DNA from: JAZDKP01 sp043802925
GTDB taxonomy: Bacteria > Fibrobacterota > OXYB2-FULL-49-7 > JAEUSG01
Assembly (NCBI GenBank): GCA_043802925.1
Contig: JAZDKP010000070.1
Coordinates: 1-6,503 of the forward strand
DNA length: 6,503 nt
Direction of reading: 5' to 3'
Below, one piece after another: positions 5,015 through 6,503 of the stretch. How positions within the stretch are numbered: position 1 is the stretch's first letter; each line of letters opens with the position of its first letter. Below the pieces are notes generated by a model. The model ran no database searches. It was given only the letters and a program-made list of their open reading frames with translations, and was not told the DNA's origin. The translations under genes were made by a program, and so were the position numbers.

Positions 5015-6503
5015 ATGGATAAAGTCTTTGCGTACGCCCGTCAAACGCTCCTGTTTGTTTTCTTGCTGGCCCTTGGGCTTTCCGCCCAGGAGTCGTTGCA
5101 GGAGTCGCTGCAGGAAGAAGGGGATTACTACAACAATTTCGGCCTGTCGGGATATTCCAAAAAGGAAATCGAACAGCAGAAGATCCCCTATTACGACGAT
5201 TTCGGAAAGCACGTTGTCAATGGCTATCTTATTTATGGCCTGCAGACCGAACGCAACCGTTTTTTTGATTCAGACGGCAATATCCAGTTCCGCGATCCCA
5301 AGACCGGCGCCGCAGTCAGCGACACCACGGTCAACGCCTACAGTAACATGTTCCAGACCTCGCTTGTGTCCGAAAACTTCAACAACCTCATCATGGCGCA
5401 GGACGGCCTGGGCGAAATGAAGTCCGTTTTCCTCATCGGTTCGCAAATCAACACGCGTTTCACCCCGCTCACCATGAACAAGCTCAACTTCCAGGGTGTG
5501 CGCTGGGACATCTGGACCCCCACCCTCAAGTTCACCACCATGCTCTCGCGTACCCGCCCCTTCATCATGTCCCAGAACGACGTTTCCGGCCGCTCGTACG
5601 TGGCCTACGACCAAAACGACAAACGTAACTGGCAGGGCGTGCGCGCGGGCGAGCTTCTCCCGGACGAGGATTACATCATACAGAACTGGGCCGGCGACGT
5701 GGGCGACTTCACGCAGCGCAAAAACGGCTGGATACTCAACTACGATTACTGGGACGACTACTCCACCAAATCCATCTATGGTGATTACGACATCCTCTGG
5801 GGCTTTCACGGTAAAACCAACATTGCCAACGTGGCCGACGTGGGTGTTTCCTACCTCAACCACCATCGGAGCGACATCAAAAAGGGCGAAAAAATCTTTT
5901 CCGGCGATGTGCCCGAAGGGTATGTGCCAGACGAAATCCACTTCGAGTTTTACGACCTCACCCCCAATATCGATACAGATCCCGGTTGCAAGGTCCAGAA
6001 CATCACCATGACCATGAACGGCCAGGACCTTCTCACCGACGGCGAAGGCGCGGCTTTCATGCCCAAGGACAACTATCAGCTCGCGCCCTCCAGCATGCAG
6101 GTTGAGGTTTCGGGCAACCGCCCGCTTATCGTGGTCTTCAACACCGCGCTCGTGGCCCAGCGTAAGTTTGGCGGCATTTCGGGAGTCTCCCGCATCGACT
6201 TCAAGTTCAAGGTCTCGGGCAACTACATCGTCTTCGTTTCCACCGACAAAATGGTTTCGTACGGCTTTTCGGCGCAGCGCAGCACGCAAAGCAACGATGT
6301 GGCCATCGACGGCCCCTTCACCCGCAAGGTGGCGGATCTCACGGGCGATTTTACCCCCATCGCCGACGGGGACCGCTCGCAGGGAACCAACAAGCCCATC
6401 GGCGGACCCAGTGTCAGCTCCGGCTGGTACTGGAACAAGTACGGTAACTCCTGGTTCGGCGAGTATATCGCCAAGTCCCCCCGCACCCTCTTTGCGGAGG
6501 ACG
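5015..6503 (+). CDS. Large exported protein of unknown function, N-terminal ~496 residues (3' end outside window)
   Basis: The frame is open from 5015 to the last base with no stop, so this is a truncated view of a bigger gene. Residues 1-24 form a clear signal peptide (basic start, then LLFVFLLALGLSA, cleavage likely before QES). The mature start is acidic and has a short QESL-QESL repeat. The rest is rich in aromatic residues (at least ten Trp, many Tyr/Phe), Asp, Asn and Gly, with alternating polar/hydrophobic beta-like segments and only one Cys (325). A segment near residues 148-168 (RFTPLTMNKLNFQGVRWDIW) is the most motif-like part. I recall similar pieces in large uncharacterised surface or outer-membrane proteins of Fibrobacterota/FCB-type bacteria, but cannot verify this. 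An outer-membrane barrel or surface beta-protein fits best. No enzyme motif is seen. A candidate promoter and strong RBS precede it. Confidence 0.85.
   Translation, partial: MDKVFAYARQTLLFVFLLALGLSAQESLQESLQEEGDYYNNFGLSGYSKKEIEQQKIPYYDDFGKHVVNGYLIYGLQTERNRFFDSDGNIQFRDPKTGAAVSDTTVNAYSNMFQTSLVSENFNNLIMAQDGLGEMKSVFLIGSQINTRFTPLTMNKLNFQGVRWDIWTPTLKFTTMLSRTRPFIMSQNDVSGRSYVAYDQNDKRNWQGVRAGELLPDEDYIIQNWAGDVGDFTQRKNGWILNYDYWDDYSTKSIYGDYDILWGFHGKTNIANVADVGVSYLNHHRSDIKKGEKIFSGDVPEGYVPDEIHFEFYDLTPNIDTDPGCKVQNITMTMNGQDLLTDGEGAAFMPKDNYQLAPSSMQVEVSGNRPLIVVFNTALVAQRKFGGISGVSRIDFKFKVSGNYIVFVSTDKMVSYGFSAQRSTQSNDVAIDGPFTRKVADLTGDFTPIADGDRSQGTNKPIGGPSVSSGWYWNKYGNSWFGEYIAKSPRTLFAED
5087..5110 (+). repeat. 12-bp in-frame tandem duplication coding QESL-QESL
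   Basis: Positions 5087-5098 and 5099-5110 are two adjacent 12-bp units (CAGGAGTCG plus TTG or CTG) that differ at one base and encode Gln-Glu-Ser-Leu twice; a third partial unit (CAG GAA) follows. It lies right after the predicted signal peptide cleavage site, where small length changes are tolerated. It is probably a replication-slippage product. Confidence 0.7.

Noticed and set aside
5028..5420. 130-codon + strand frame overlapping the start of the right-end gene
   Set aside because: It is a different frame within the gene that starts at 5015; the Arg/Ser/Pro-rich product and lack of its own RBS mark it as a shadow.
5270..6289. 339-codon open frame on the - strand opposite the right-end exported protein
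   Set aside because: It is a shadow of the + strand gene starting at 5015, which has a signal peptide and a strong RBS. The antisense product shows no recognisable motif.

Overview
This 6.5 kb window looks chromosomal and comes from a Gram-negative (diderm) bacterium. The signs are a LapA/LapB-type pair linked to LPS homeostasis, a secreted SPOR-domain protein, and exported surface-type proteins at both ends. DNA is fairly GC-rich and all genes lie on the + strand. The taxon cannot be fixed from sequence alone. The non-catalytic-looking formylglycine-enzyme (SUMF1/FGE)-like protein with repeated Asp-Thr dipeptides, and the large aromatic-rich exported protein at the right end, recall Fibrobacterota or related FCB-group bacteria. 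That is an impression from memory, not a database result.

Layout: (1) positions 1-975 hold the C-terminal part of an SUMF1/FGE-fold protein that is cut by the window edge. (2) Positions 1045-4871 hold four closely packed co-directional genes, with gaps of 10, 4 and 9 bp: miaB (tRNA methylthiotransferase), a LapA-domain two-helix membrane protein, a LapB/YciM-like TPR-rubredoxin protein, and a secreted TPR-SPOR protein. (3) Positions 4872-5014 form an AT-richer spacer with a plausible sigma70-type promoter and a strong ribosome binding site. (4) Positions 5015-6503 hold the first ~496 codons of a large exported protein that stays open to the window end.

The core appears to be an envelope operon. 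By homology, the LapA and LapB proteins should sit at the cytoplasmic face of the inner membrane, where the E. coli pair controls LPS synthesis through FtsH-dependent LpxC turnover. The TPR-SPOR protein should be periplasmic and bind septal peptidoglycan. MiaB is a housekeeping gene at the head of the unit. The most notable variation is that this LapB lacks the N-terminal membrane anchor of E. coli LapB, so LapA is the natural candidate to hold it at the membrane. I saw no mobile elements, CRISPR arrays, tRNAs or rRNAs. No clearly new defence or biosynthetic system is visible. The least explained parts are the two end genes and a short DNA-level palindromic repeat inside the SPOR gene.
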